In this document: piece after piece, positions 31,591 to 40,345 of the stretch
How positions within the stretch are numbered: the stretch's first letter is position 1
Layout: every line of letters begins with the position of its first letter
Source of the DNA: Methylobacterium hispanicum
GTDB lineage: Bacteria > Pseudomonadota > Alphaproteobacteria > Rhizobiales > Beijerinckiaceae
Assembly: GCF_022179285.1 (NCBI RefSeq)
Contig: NZ_BPQO01000003.1
Location: 124,001-188,000 of the forward strand
Direction of reading: 5' to 3'
Length of the DNA stretch: 64,000 nucleotides
Position numbers and translations under genes: made by a program
Notes under the pieces: generated by a model
What the model was told of the DNA's origin: nothing
The model's database searches: none
What the model saw: the letters and a program-made list of their open reading frames with translations, nothing else

Positions 31591-34170
31591 CTAGAAGTCG
31601 AGCTGGGCCGAGAGGATGAACGTTCGCGGCGCGCCGAGCGCGAGATAGCCGCGGGCCGCCGAGGCCCAGTACGAATCGTCGAGCAGGTTCTGGACGGTGG
31701 CCCGCACCACGACGGGCTTGCCGTTCACGCCCTCGAAGGCGTAGCGCAGGCCGGCATCGAAGCGCGTCCAGTCGGGGACCGACTGCGTGTTGGCCTGGTC
31801 GTAGAACATCCGGCTCGTGTAGATCGCCCGGCCGGTCAGGGTCAGGCCGGGGGCGAGCCACGGCGGCAGATCGACCTCGCCGTAGAGGCTGAACGCCGTG
31901 TCGGGAACGCCGGGCGCCGTGTTGCCGTCGAACTGGCGGTTGGGCGTGCTGACCAGCTTCGCGTCGATGACGGTCACGCCGCCGACGAGCCGCACGCCCG
32001 GGACGGGCTCGCCGAACACGTTGAGTTCGAGGCCGCGGTTGCGCTGGAGCCCGCTGAGCGTGAAGCGGTTCGTGGCGGTGTCGGTGAAGGCGTTCGGCTG
32101 CTCGATCTCGAAGAGCGAGGCGGTGAGCGCCACGGTGCCGAAATCGTACTTGGCGCCGACCTCCTTCTGCCGGCTGACGACGGGGGCGAAGACCTCGCTG
32201 GCGTTGACCACCGTCGCGGGCGCGCTCGGGCCCGCATCGAGCGACTCGATGTAGTTGCCGTAGAAGGCGAGGTTCTCGGTGGGGCGGACCACCAGGGCGT
32301 AGGCGGGGCTGAACCGGCTCTCCGCGTAGCGCGTGGCGCGTTGGCCCTGCGTCGGGCCCGGGCGCGTGGCGTAGCTCTGCAGGTCGATCTCCTGGAAGCG
32401 CCCGCCGAGCGTCAGCAGGAAGCGGTCGTCGCCGAGCGACAGGGTGTCGGCGATGGCGACGCTGCGGGCGTAGAGTTCCGTGAAGAGCGGCTGCCGGTTG
32501 GAGCGCGGGACGTTGAGCGTCGGGACGGAGCCGAACGGCAGGTAGACGGGGTCGTAGATATTGGTCGTGTAGGTCGGCAGGGCGAAGGGCACGAAGCCGC
32601 GCGAGTGGTTCTTGTTCACGGCCTCGGCCGCGGCGAGGTTGAACTGGTGGCCGACGAGGCCGGTGTGGAAGCGTGAGCGCAATCCGACCTCGCCGCTGAA
32701 GCCCTCCAGCTCGAGCGGCTGGATGGCGAGCGCGTTCGACGCCTGCCCCGTCACGCCCGTGACCCGGTAGTTCGAGGTCAGGAAGTCCTCGTTGTAGCGG
32801 CTGAGGCCGCCGGCCGCGTAGAGCGTCGTCTCCGGCAGCAGGTCGTACTCGACCCGGCCCGCGGCCATGTTGTAGCGGCTGTCGTTGTACTCGAACGGGT
32901 TCGCGGTGTTGCGCCGCGCGTTCGGCGCGCGCGGAACCGGGATGGTGGGCGCCACCGCGTTGAACAGCGAGGTCGGCGCCGTCACGTTCTGCGTGGAATG
33001 GTTCAGGTCGATCGAGGCGCGGAAGCGGTCGCCGCGATAGTCGAGGCCGAGCGCCGCGACGCCGACCTCGATCGCGTTGTTGTCGAGCGGCGTGGCGCCG
33101 TTGCGGTAGGCGCCGTTGAAGCGCACGCCCCACTCGTTGAAGGCGCCGAAGCGGCGGCCGATGTCGGCGTGCGTCCAGATCTGTGCGTCGCCGATATAGG
33201 TCGTCGTGAGCCGGGTGAGCGGCTCGTCGAAGGCCCGCTTCGGGATCAGGTTGATTGTGCCGCCGACGCGGCCCGTGCCGCCGCTGAGCAGCGCCGTGGG
33301 TCCGAGCAGGATCTCGACCCGCTCCAGCCCTTCCGTGAAGGTGCGGCGCGGGTTGGCGAGGTAGAACAGGCCGTCGAAGGCGGTGTCGAGGTTCGTGACC
33401 GAGAACCCGCGGATGAAGTACGAGTCGCGCTCGCTGAAGGGCGGGGCGTCGTTGCGGACGGAGGGGTTGTTCAGCACCACGTCGGAGAGCGAGCGCGCCT
33501 GCTGGTCGTTGATCAGCTTCTCCGTGTAGCCCGTCACGTTGAAGGGCGTGCGCAGGACGGAGCGGTTGCCCAGGAAGCCGACGCGCGTCCCCGATCCGAC
33601 CTGACCGCCCGCGTAGGGCACCGGCGGCTGCCCCACCGTGCCGCTGGCCGGCGGCAGGCCCGCGGGCGTTCCCTCGCCCTGCCGCTGCCCCTCGACGCTC
33701 AACTCGTCGAGGGTGATCGCCTGGGACGCGCCGAGCTGGACGTAGCGCGGGTTCACGAGCGTGATCGTGGACGGGCCGACCGCGCGGTAGGTCAGGCCCG
33801 TGCCGTCGAGGATCCTGCCGAGGGCCTCGAGGGGCCGGAACGCCCCCGCGACGCCCGGTGTCGTCAGCCGTTCCGTCAGCTCGGTCGCGTAGACCAGCTT
33901 GACGCTGGCCTGCTCGGTGAAGGCCACGAGCGCCGGTTCGAGCGAGCCCTGCGGGATCGAGAGGACGACCGGCGCCGCGCCCTGCGCCACCCCGGGCTCC
34001 GGCGCGATCGCGATGATGCCCGGCCCGCGCGCCGGGCCCGCCGGGGCACGGCCCGCCTCGCGGCCCTGGGCGGCCGGGCCGACCGCCAGCATCGACACAC
34101 CGGCCAGGAGGCTCCCGGCCCGCCGCACGCCGCCAAACCCACGTCCCCGCAACACCATGCAGCGCCCCAT
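31591..34170 (-). CDS. TonB-dependent receptor with STN signalling domain
   Basis: Outer-membrane ferric-siderophore transducer of 859 residues. A signal-like N-terminus is followed by an STN domain (about 70-140: IPQGSLEPALVAFTEQASVK, VYATELTERLTTPGVAG, LGRILDGTGLTYR) that contacts FecR, then the plug (RTPFNVTGYTEKLINDQQAR, SYFIRGFSVTNLDTAFDGLF, RVEILLGPTALLSGG) and a 22-strand barrel ending in APRTFILSAQLDF with the terminal Phe. The first codons (MGRCMVLRGRGFGG) precede the hydrophobic segment. It is downstream of fecR and fecI homologues, the classic FecA arrangement, so it probably responds to the siderophore it imports. Confidence 0.92.
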   Translation of the reverse strand: MGRCMVLRGRGFGGVRRAGSLLAGVSMLAVGPAAQGREAGRAPAGPARGPGIIAIAPEPGVAQGAAPVVLSIPQGSLEPALVAFTEQASVKLVYATELTERLTTPGVAGAFRPLEALGRILDGTGLTYRAVGPSTITLVNPRYVQLGASQAITLDELSVEGQRQGEGTPAGLPPASGTVGQPPVPYAGGQVGSGTRVGFLGNRSVLRTPFNVTGYTEKLINDQQARSLSDVVLNNPSVRNDAPPFSERDSYFIRGFSVTNLDTAFDGLFYLANPRRTFTEGLERVEILLGPTALLSGGTGRVGGTINLIPKRAFDEPLTRLTTTYIGDAQIWTHADIGRRFGAFNEWGVRFNGAYRNGATPLDNNAIEVGVAALGLDYRGDRFRASIDLNHSTQNVTAPTSLFNAVAPTIPVPRAPNARRNTANPFEYNDSRYNMAAGRVEYDLLPETTLYAAGGLSRYNEDFLTSNYRVTGVTGQASNALAIQPLELEGFSGEVGLRSRFHTGLVGHQFNLAAAEAVNKNHSRGFVPFALPTYTTNIYDPVYLPFGSVPTLNVPRSNRQPLFTELYARSVAIADTLSLGDDRFLLTLGGRFQEIDLQSYATRPGPTQGQRATRYAESRFSPAYALVVRPTENLAFYGNYIESLDAGPSAPATVVNASEVFAPVVSRQKEVGAKYDFGTVALTASLFEIEQPNAFTDTATNRFTLSGLQRNRGLELNVFGEPVPGVRLVGGVTVIDAKLVSTPNRQFDGNTAPGVPDTAFSLYGEVDLPPWLAPGLTLTGRAIYTSRMFYDQANTQSVPDWTRFDAGLRYAFEGVNGKPVVVRATVQNLLDDSYWASAARGYLALGAPRTFILSAQLDF

Positions 34171-34279
34171 CCGTCCGCTCGAGGGGGCGGCGCGCTTCGC
34201 GCTCTCTCGTCCCCACCCCTTGAGATCGGCGAGGCGGCGTTCTCCTGACGTCGGCGGGCGAGGTTTTTTCCGGGAATCC

Positions 34280-35224
34280 TCAGAGCGGCGATCCGACCAG
34301 GACGAGGAAGGGGGTCAGGCGGGTGACGCGCACGCCCATCGTCGCCGCGATCACCTCCAGCGCCTCGTCCGTGTCGCGCGGGTCGAACACGCCCGTGACC
34401 CGGCGCTCGCCCGCCTTCCCGTCGAGCAGGACGATGCCGCCGCGGCGGTAGCGCCCCAGCTCCGCCAGGACCCCGGACAGCCGCTCGCCCGAGACGAGCA
34501 GGCGGCCCTGCCGCCAGGCCGTCGCCCGGCCCACATCCGCCGCGACGACGGCGGGGGCCGCTCCATCCTGGAGGCGGACCGCCTCGCCGGCCGCGACCTG
34601 GACGCGCCGGCCGGACGCGGTCACCTCGACGCGCCCCTCGGCGACGTCCACGGGCCTGTCGGCGCCGTCCACACGGACGGAGAAGCGCGTGCCCAGAGCC
34701 CGGACGCTCAGGCCGTTGCCGCGCACCACGAAGGGCCGCCGGGGGTCGGGGGCGACGTCGAAGAAGGCCTCGCCGCGCAGAAGCTCGACCTCGCGCCCGG
34801 CCGCGGTGAGGCGTAGGGCGAGGGCCGTGTCGGTGTTGAGGTCGATGTGGCTGCCGTCGGCCAGGGTCTCGTGCGCGATCTCGCCGACCCCGGTCCAGAC
34901 GTCGGCCCGCATCCGATCGACGAGACCGAGCTCGTAGGCGAGCGCGCCGCCGAGCAGGGCCGCGGCGGCGATGCCGGCAAGGCCCCGCGACGGCCGGCGG
35001 CGCCGCCGCGGATCGGGCACTTGGCCGAGCCGGCGCCAGAGCGCGTCCATCTCGGCATAGGCCTTCGCGTGGGCCGGATCGGCCCGGTGCCACGCCTCGA
35101 ACGTCCTGCGGTCCGTCTCCGTCGCATCGGGCGAGGAGAGGCGCGCGACCCAACCCGCGGCGATCTCGCGGACCGGATCCTCGCCGTCTTCCTCGGTTGC
35201 GCCGGACGCCTCGCTCCCGGTCAC
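34280..35224 (-). CDS. fecR: FecR-type anti-sigma regulator
   Basis: Inner-membrane protein of 314 residues that holds the ECF sigma factor in check and receives the signal from the TonB receptor STN domain. It has an N-terminal cytoplasmic DUF4880-like domain with WVARLSSPDATETDRRTFEA and AWHRADPAHAKAYAEMDALW, a single membrane helix (about 80-100: GLAGIAAAALLGGALAYEL), then the periplasmic FecR domain (VWTGVGEIAHETLADGSHID, LNTDTALALRLT, LRGEAFFDVAPD, LGTRFSVRV) and a C-terminal STN-like part. It lies between fecI and the receptor gene on one strand. Confidence 0.92.
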   Translation of the reverse strand: MTGSEASGATEEDGEDPVREIAAGWVARLSSPDATETDRRTFEAWHRADPAHAKAYAEMDALWRRLGQVPDPRRRRRPSRGLAGIAAAALLGGALAYELGLVDRMRADVWTGVGEIAHETLADGSHIDLNTDTALALRLTAAGREVELLRGEAFFDVAPDPRRPFVVRGNGLSVRALGTRFSVRVDGADRPVDVAEGRVEVTASGRRVQVAAGEAVRLQDGAAPAVVAADVGRATAWRQGRLLVSGERLSGVLAELGRYRRGGIVLLDGKAGERRVTGVFDPRDTDEALEVIAATMGVRVTRLTPFLVLVGSPL

Positions 35225-35324
35225 GAACGGCTCCCCGCCAACCTCGACAGGGCTCGCGCAGCCAGCCTGTGCGTCCCCATAGGCCCGGCAGCGCCGGGAC
35301 GCCGATCTCCTGACCGCCCTTCCC

Positions 35325-35831
35325 TCACGGATGGTCGCCGAACCGGCGTCGGCACTGCAGCATGGCCCTGATCAGATGCTTCTCGACCATGTTCCGGCTG
35401 ATGCCGAGCCGGGCCGCAGCCTCGCCGTTCGGCAGGCCGTCGATGCGCACGAGCAGGAAGACCTCGCGGCACCGGGGCGGCAACGCGTCCACCGCCGCGG
35501 CGAGCCGCCGCAACTCCTGCCGGGCGACGACCTGACGTTCCGGCAGGGCGTAGCCGTCGACGATGTCCCCGAGATCCGCCGCGCTCACGGGCTGGAACAG
35601 CGTGCCCTCGAACCGCCGCCGGTTCCGCATCCGCAGGGCGACACGATGGGCGATCTGGAACAGGAAGGCCGAGGGCTGTTCGATCTGCGTGCGCGAGAGC
35701 GCCGCAAGCATGCGCAGGTACGTTTCCTGGTGGGCGTCGGCCGCGTCGGTCGAATTGCCGAGCAGGCGCAGCAGGAAGCGGCGGAGCTTGGCGTTTTCGC
35801 TACGATGCAGCGCATCGATCGATATCGGCTG
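35325..35831 (-). CDS. fecI: FecI-type ECF sigma factor
   Basis: Extracytoplasmic-function sigma factor of 168 residues that should drive the adjacent receptor gene. Region 2 is ADAHQETYLRMLAAL with PSAFLFQIAHRVALRMRN; region 4 is DALPPRCREVFLLVRIDGLP and GISRNMVEKHLIRAMLQCRR. I prefer the ATG at 35831 (GGAG 7 bases upstream); a GTG at 35879 would add 16 residues. fecR begins about 100 bases downstream. Iron control is expected, but no complete Fur, RirA or Irr site was identified upstream. Confidence 0.92.
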   Translation of the reverse strand, partial: QPISIDALHRSENAKLRRFLLRLLGNSTDAADAHQETYLRMLAALSRTQIEQPSAFLFQIAHRVALRMRNRRRFEGTLFQPVSAADLGDIVDGYALPERQVVARQELRRLAAAVDALPPRCREVFLLVRIDGLPNGEAAARLGISRNMVEKHLIRAMLQCRRRFGDHP

Positions 35832-36387
35832 CATGATGCCGGCTCCGCTCACCTCCGGGTTCTCGCGGCGAAAGATCACTTGATCGACGGCCCATCAAGC
35901 CGCTCGCGGCACTAAAAAGAGGCAATCGTTTCGTAATTATTCTAAATAAGATCGGAAAATACGTAGCAAGTCATTGTATCGTAGGCAGTAAAGTCCGACT
36001 TTATTATCGATCGAGTGAGGACGGCGGCTGCCGATAGCGCGATGCGCGACCGGGATGTTGTATCACGGCCACACCACGTCACGAGTGCGTCGTGCGCGGC
36101 CCGGAGCCCTGCGGCCCGGTCGAAGGGCGCGTCCGGAGCGGTGCCGTCGCGGCCGGGGCGCGGTGCGCCTGCGCCTTGCTGCTCGAGCGGACGCTGGCCG
36201 GGGCCGACAGTTCGCATTTTCCGAAGCGCACCATAAAAAATTCGTTCTTCTCTTCGCTGGCCGCTTCAAGCAGACCTGAATCCAGAAGCAACATCGCCGA
36301 CCCCGTGCGTAACAGATCGAATTTCGCCGGCTCTGACACGTCCGCCGATTTCGAGTCTGAAGGGTCTGCAAGATTTCGGGAGCCAAA
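35832..36387. promoter_or_regulatory. divergent upstream region of fecI and a monooxygenase gene
   Basis: 556 bp between divergent genes. The part next to fecI (35910-36010) is AT-rich and contains TTCTAAA at 35940-35946, which is half of the palindromic element recognised by Irr in rhizobia; the other half is absent, so the call is weak. No gene is supported; GGGAG just before 36388 serves the monooxygenase. Confidence 0.35.
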
Positions 36388-37638
36388 ATGGCAGTCGAGA
36401 CCACCGACACTCTGGTCGTGGGAGCTGGCCAATCGGGCATCGCGATGAGCGAGCATCTCAGCGCACTGAAGATTCCGCACATCGTCCTGGAGCGCAGCCG
36501 TATCGCCGAGAACTGGAGTTCGATGCGCTGGGATTCGCTGGTCGCCAACGGCCCGGCGTGGCACGACCGCTTTCCGAACCTGACATTCGAGGACGTGCAT
36601 CCGGACGCCTTCCCGGCGAAGGATCGCGTCGCCCGATATTTCAATGACTACGCCGCGATGATCAAGGCGCCGATCCGGACGGGCGTGGAGGTCCGGCGCG
36701 TCAAGCACAACCAGGGTCGTCCCGGCTACACGGTGACGACCTCCGACGGCGTCTACGAGGCCCGGCGGGTCGTGGCGGCGACGGGGCCGTTCCAGGTTCC
36801 ATCGTTTCCCGACATCGTCCCCGCCGAGGCGGAGGTCGATCAGCTGCATTCCTCGACCTACAAGAACCCCGGGCAGCTGGCGGACGGCGCCGTGCTGGTC
36901 GTCGGATGCGGCGCCTCGGGCTCGCAGATCGCCGAAGAGCTCTGCAAGGCGGGGCGCGACGTCTACCTGTCGGTGGGCGAGCATTACCGCCCGCCGCGGG
37001 CCTATCGCCAGCGCGACTATTGCTGGTGGCTCGGCGCGCTCGGCCTGTGGGACGAGGTCAAGTCGAAGCGCAAGAAGCGGCACGTCGCCTTCGCGGTGAG
37101 CGGCTACGAGGGCGGGCGGACCGTCGATTTCCGGCGGCTCGCGCATCTGGGCGTCACGCTGGTCGGCGTGACCCGTGATTACGCGGACGGCACGCTCCAC
37201 TTCGCGGACGACCTCGTGCGCAACATCGCCGAGGGCGACGAGGCCTATTTCGACGTCCTGCGGGATGCCGACGCCTACATCGCGCGCAAGGGCCTGGATC
37301 TGCCGCCCGAGCCGGAGGCTTGGCAGCGCTACGAGGATCCGGACTGCCTCAAGCAGCCGATCCTCAGCCTCGACCTGAAGACGTCCGGCATCCGCACCAT
37401 CCTGTGGGCGACCGGCTTCAAGTACGATTTCAGCTGGCTCGACGTCGATGCGTTCGACGAGCAGGGCCTGCCCCTGCACAAGCGCGGCGTCTCGGCGGAG
37501 AACGGCATCTACTTCCTCGGCCTGCCCGACCTGACCAACCGCGCCTCGGCCTTCATCTACGGCTGCTGGCAGGACGCGAAGCACATCGCCGACCACATCG
37601 TGATCCAGCGCAACTACGACGCCTACACGCGGGCCTGA
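36388..37638 (+). CDS. flavin-containing monooxygenase (CzcO-like)
   Basis: FAD- and NADPH-dependent oxygenase of 416 residues. FAD-binding GAGQSGIAMSEHL lies near residues 12-24; the NADPH-binding motif is LVVGCGASGSQIAEEL near 170; HSSTYKNPGQLADGA precedes it, in the place of the FMO fingerprint; ILWATGFKYDFSWLD is the conserved C-terminal ATG motif. Relatives oxidise sulfur, nitrogen or carbonyl compounds, or act in auxin-like indole metabolism; the substrate cannot be told. The ATG has GGGAG upstream. It stands alone on the plus strand next to the ghrA-aroQ operon. It is not closely similar to the fused monooxygenase at 59485. Confidence 0.85.
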   Translation: MAVETTDTLVVGAGQSGIAMSEHLSALKIPHIVLERSRIAENWSSMRWDSLVANGPAWHDRFPNLTFEDVHPDAFPAKDRVARYFNDYAAMIKAPIRTGVEVRRVKHNQGRPGYTVTTSDGVYEARRVVAATGPFQVPSFPDIVPAEAEVDQLHSSTYKNPGQLADGAVLVVGCGASGSQIAEELCKAGRDVYLSVGEHYRPPRAYRQRDYCWWLGALGLWDEVKSKRKKRHVAFAVSGYEGGRTVDFRRLAHLGVTLVGVTRDYADGTLHFADDLVRNIAEGDEAYFDVLRDADAYIARKGLDLPPEPEAWQRYEDPDCLKQPILSLDLKTSGIRTILWATGFKYDFSWLDVDAFDEQGLPLHKRGVSAENGIYFLGLPDLTNRASAFIYGCWQDAKHIADHIVIQRNYDAYTRA

Positions 37639-37657
37639 CGAGTCCGGAAGGCTTCCC

Positions 37658-37837
37658 CACCCCTTTTCTCGGACACCTGGAGCGTCAGCAGAGGGTGATC
37701 CGGGATCCAGCAGGAGAAGTGCCGCGGAAGCGGCTCGATCTCCAGCCCCGTCGCAGGATCAGGACGCTTCGCGCCTTGTCTCGGCTGGGTCCCGGATCGC
37801 CCTCCGCTGATGCTTCGGGCGTCCGGGAGAAGGGGTG
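37658..37837. repeat. 180-bp intergenic palindromic element, copy 1
   Basis: Two 54-bp arms (37658-37711 and 37784-37837) are imperfect inverted repeats, beginning CACCCCTTTTCTCGG and ending AGAAGGGGTG, with GATCCGGGATCCAGC against GCTGGGTCCCGGATC at the inner edge. A 72-bp centre holds GTGCCGCGGAAGCGGCTCGA. A homologous element lies in opposite orientation at 42974-43163. No coding potential; probably a transcript-end or mobile palindromic repeat. Confidence 0.75.
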
Positions 37838-37878
37838 GTTCACGCTCGGCAGGTGCTGCGACGCGATCAAGCAGGCTC

Positions 37879-38811
37879 TCAATACCCGCGCGTCAGGTCC
37901 ACGCGGTGCTCGGGTGCGTGTCCCGCGCGCACCCGGCGGATGTTCTCGGCGATCTGCCGGGCGGCGGAGGCGGGGATCGCCACCGAGGCGAGGTGGGGCG
38001 TGACGAGGACGTTCTCCATCGTCCAGAGCGGATGACCCTCCGCGAGCGGCTCGGTCTCGAACACGTCGAGCGTCGCGCCCCCGAGATGGCCGGAGGCCAG
38101 GGCCGCCACGAGCGCCGCCTCGTCGATCACCGCCCCGCGCGAGACGTTGACGAGCTTGGCCCCCCGCGGCAGCGCGGCGATCGCGTCCGCCCCGATCAGG
38201 CGCCGGGTCTCGGGCGTCAGCGGCAGCATCACCACCAGGATCTCGCTGCGGGCGAGGAACGGGACCAGCGCGTCGGGTCCGGCGTGGCAGTCGATCCCGG
38301 GAAGCGCCTTCGGCGTGCGCGACCAGCCGGCGACGGAGAAGCCCTGGCGGGCGAGTTCGAGCGCCGCCGCGCCGCCGAGTTCGCCCAGACCCAGCACGCC
38401 GACGCGGATCTCCCGGGCCTCGCGCGGGTGGACGTAGTGCCAGCGGCCGGCGCGCTGGGCCGCCTCGAAGGCCGGGATGTCGCGGGCGTAGCGCAGCACC
38501 GCGAACAGCACGTAGTGCGTCATCATCCTGGCCATCTCGGGGTCGGACAGGCGCGCGACCGGCACATCGGGCAGGTCGTCCCGGCCGACGAGGGCGTCGG
38601 CGCCCGCGCCCAGGATGGTGACGAGCCGCAAGGCCGGATGCCGGGCGAAGAAGCCGGCGGGCGGCTTCCAGACCAGCGCGTAGCGGACGTCGTCCCCCGG
38701 CCCGATCTCCTCCGGGGTCCGGACCCGCACGTCCGGCAGCAGCGCCTCGAGCGCGGCGCGCCAGGGCTCGACCGGATCGACGGCGCTCGCGAAGACGAGG
38801 GTCTCGGTCAC
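37879..38811 (-). CDS. D-isomer 2-hydroxyacid dehydrogenase, GhrA-like
   Basis: NAD(P)H-dependent reductase of 310 residues resembling glyoxylate/hydroxypyruvate reductase A. It has the Rossmann motif RVGVLGLGELGGAAALELAR, LPLTPETRRLIG, NVSRGAVIDEAALVAAL with catalytic Arg, FETEPLAEGHPLW with the Glu, and TPHLASVAIPASAARQIAEN with the catalytic His. It would reduce a 2-oxo acid or oxidise a D-2-hydroxy acid. The GTG start overlaps the aroQ stop (GTGA), so they are coupled. Last gene of the ridA-DUF1028-lysR-aroQ-ghrA run. Confidence 0.88.
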   Translation of the reverse strand: MTETLVFASAVDPVEPWRAALEALLPDVRVRTPEEIGPGDDVRYALVWKPPAGFFARHPALRLVTILGAGADALVGRDDLPDVPVARLSDPEMARMMTHYVLFAVLRYARDIPAFEAAQRAGRWHYVHPREAREIRVGVLGLGELGGAAALELARQGFSVAGWSRTPKALPGIDCHAGPDALVPFLARSEILVVMLPLTPETRRLIGADAIAALPRGAKLVNVSRGAVIDEAALVAALASGHLGGATLDVFETEPLAEGHPLWTMENVLVTPHLASVAIPASAARQIAENIRRVRAGHAPEHRVDLTRGY

Positions 38812-39263
38812 GCGCGGGCCTCCCGCACCAGGGTGGCGAGGGCGGTGATCGCGAGTTCGTAGCCGAGGCCGCCGAGCCCCGCGACCACGCCGGTCGCCGC
38901 CCGCGAGACGTAGGAATGGTGCCGGAAGGGCTCGCGCTTCCAGATGTTGCTCATGTGCACCTCCACGATGGGCCCGGGAAAGGCCTGCAGCGCGTCGAGG
39001 ATCGCCACGGAGGTGTAGGTCAGCCCGGCCGCGTTGATGGCCAGGCCCGCGGCCGTCCCTCGGCCCTCCTGGATCCAGTCCACGAGCACGCCCTCGTGGT
39101 TCGACTGCCGGAAATCGAGGGCGACGCCGACGGATCCGGCATGCCGCTCGCAGCGCGCCTTGAGCGTGGGGAAGCTCTCCGTGCCGTAGGTGCCGCTCGG
39201 GTCGAGCCCGTACAGGTTGGCGTTCGGACCGTTCAGGAAAAGGATCGGGATCGGCGCGGTCAT
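38808..39263 (-). CDS. aroQ: type II 3-dehydroquinate dehydratase-like protein
   Basis: A 151-residue member of the AroQ fold, which dehydrates 3-dehydroquinate to 3-dehydroshikimate. It keeps NGPNANLYG, the Tyr of GTYGTESF, FRQSNHEGVLVDWIQ, the His of VEVHMSNIWKREPFRHHSYV and a long C-terminal helix. Two family motifs are altered: the usual NPGAYTHTS is NAAGLTYTS here, and the N-terminal loop has LYGLDPSG. Placement in a catabolic operon rather than with aromatic synthesis genes suggests a role in quinate-like or another cyclic polyol breakdown, or a changed substrate. The ATG at 39263 follows GC-rich 12-bp repeats. Confidence 0.8.
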   Translation of the reverse strand: MTAPIPILFLNGPNANLYGLDPSGTYGTESFPTLKARCERHAGSVGVALDFRQSNHEGVLVDWIQEGRGTAAGLAINAAGLTYTSVAILDALQAFPGPIVEVHMSNIWKREPFRHHSYVSRAATGVVAGLGGLGYELAITALATLVREARA

Positions 39264-39268
39264 GGTGT

Positions 39269-39304
39269 GTTCCTCGGGGCGTTCCTTGGAGCGTTCCTCG
39301 GGGG
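39269..39304 (-). repeat. three 12-bp tandem repeats before aroQ
   Basis: Plus-strand units GTTCCTCGGGGC, GTTCCTTGGAGC and GTTCCTCGGGGG lie directly upstream of the aroQ start, each providing a GGAA-type sequence on the minus strand. They could change spacing of the ribosome binding site by slippage. Confidence 0.6.
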
Positions 39305-39326
39305 CTTCCTGCCCCGGTTGGGCGCT

Positions 39327-40274
39327 CTAGCGCGGGACCCGCCGCTCGATGGCGGGCGCGACCATGCCGGGGATGTAGGCGTCGGAGATGAAGGCCCGGC
39401 AGTGCGTCTCGAAGGCCTCCACGAGGCGCGAGCGGTTGAGCTGCTTCAGGCGCGCGAGGCCGATGCGCATCGGGCGGTGCGTGCCCGCGAGCCGCACCCG
39501 CTTCAGCCGCTTCCCGTCGAGGGCGAGGTCGGAGCGCGGGCGCACGTTGAACAGGGTGTAGCCGTGGCCGTTGGCCACCATCGTGCGCACCACCTCCTGG
39601 TGGGCGGAGCGCGCGCCGATCCGCGGCTGCAGGCCCTCGGCCATGAAGAGGGCGAGGAAGTATTCGCGGCTCAGCGGCAGGTCGAGCAGGATCATCGGCT
39701 CGTCCACGACGTCGGCCAGCGCGACCGCTGCCTGCTCCGCGAACGGGTGCCCCTCCGCCACCAGGACGTGCGGCGGCAGATCGACGAGCGGGGTGAAGTG
39801 GATGTCGTCCGGCACGTGCAGGTCGTAGGTCAGCGCGACCTCGGTCTCGGAGCGGCGCAGACCCGTGATGAGCTGTTCCTGGTCGCCCTCGACGTAGCGG
39901 ATCTGCGTGGCCGGATAGGCGGTGGTGAAGGCGTGGGCGAGTTCGGGCACGAGCATCGGCGCGAGCGTCACCATGCAGCCGAGCGAGAGGGGGCCCCGCA
40001 CCTGCCCGCCGGCCTCGGAGGCCAGGGTGTAGAGCCCCTCGGCCTGCTCCACGAGGGCCTTGGCCTCGCGCAGCACCTCGCGGCCGATCGGCGTCAGCGT
40101 GAGCCCCTGCGCGTGGTGGCGGACGAAGAGCTGCACGGAGAGTTCCCGCTCCAGGTGCGCGATGGCCGTCGAGATCGAGGGCTGCGAGATGTGGATGCGC
40201 TCGGAGGCGAGTGTGATGCTGCCGGTCTGGCCGGCGGCGATGAAGTATTCGAGCTGGCGCAGGGTGAACCGCAT
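39327..40274 (-). CDS. LysR-family regulator of the aroQ-ghrA operon
   Basis: A 315-residue LysR transcription factor: winged helix MRFTLRQLEYFIAAGQTGSI then ASERIHISQPSISTAIAHLE, followed by an effector-binding domain (GPLSLGCMVTLAPMLVPELA, YVEGDQEQLITGLRR, EVVRTMVANGHGYTLFN). It is encoded inside the operon, between DUF1028 and aroQ, which is unusual for LysR proteins but indicates that it controls this set. The T-N11-A palindrome in the ridA-argE divergent region is a candidate site. The effector is unknown. Confidence 0.88.
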   Translation of the reverse strand: MRFTLRQLEYFIAAGQTGSITLASERIHISQPSISTAIAHLERELSVQLFVRHHAQGLTLTPIGREVLREAKALVEQAEGLYTLASEAGGQVRGPLSLGCMVTLAPMLVPELAHAFTTAYPATQIRYVEGDQEQLITGLRRSETEVALTYDLHVPDDIHFTPLVDLPPHVLVAEGHPFAEQAAVALADVVDEPMILLDLPLSREYFLALFMAEGLQPRIGARSAHQEVVRTMVANGHGYTLFNVRPRSDLALDGKRLKRVRLAGTHRPMRIGLARLKQLNRSRLVEAFETHCRAFISDAYIPGMVAPAIERRVPR

Positions 40275-40345
40275 TCGCCGCCTTCAGCGAGCGCAGAGGA
40301 CGACCAGTGGGCCGACCGGAAGACCGCCTCGCGTCCTGTCCTCGA

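Noticed and set aside
30267..34248. Very long open frames antisense to the hydrolase, TonB receptor and fecR genes
   Set aside because: They are shadows caused by high GC at third codon positions. The minus-strand genes have clear domains and family lengths.
35940..35946. Irr/iron-control element upstream of fecI
   Set aside because: Only one half-site (TTCTAAA) is present; kept as a note in the region entry and not as a called site.
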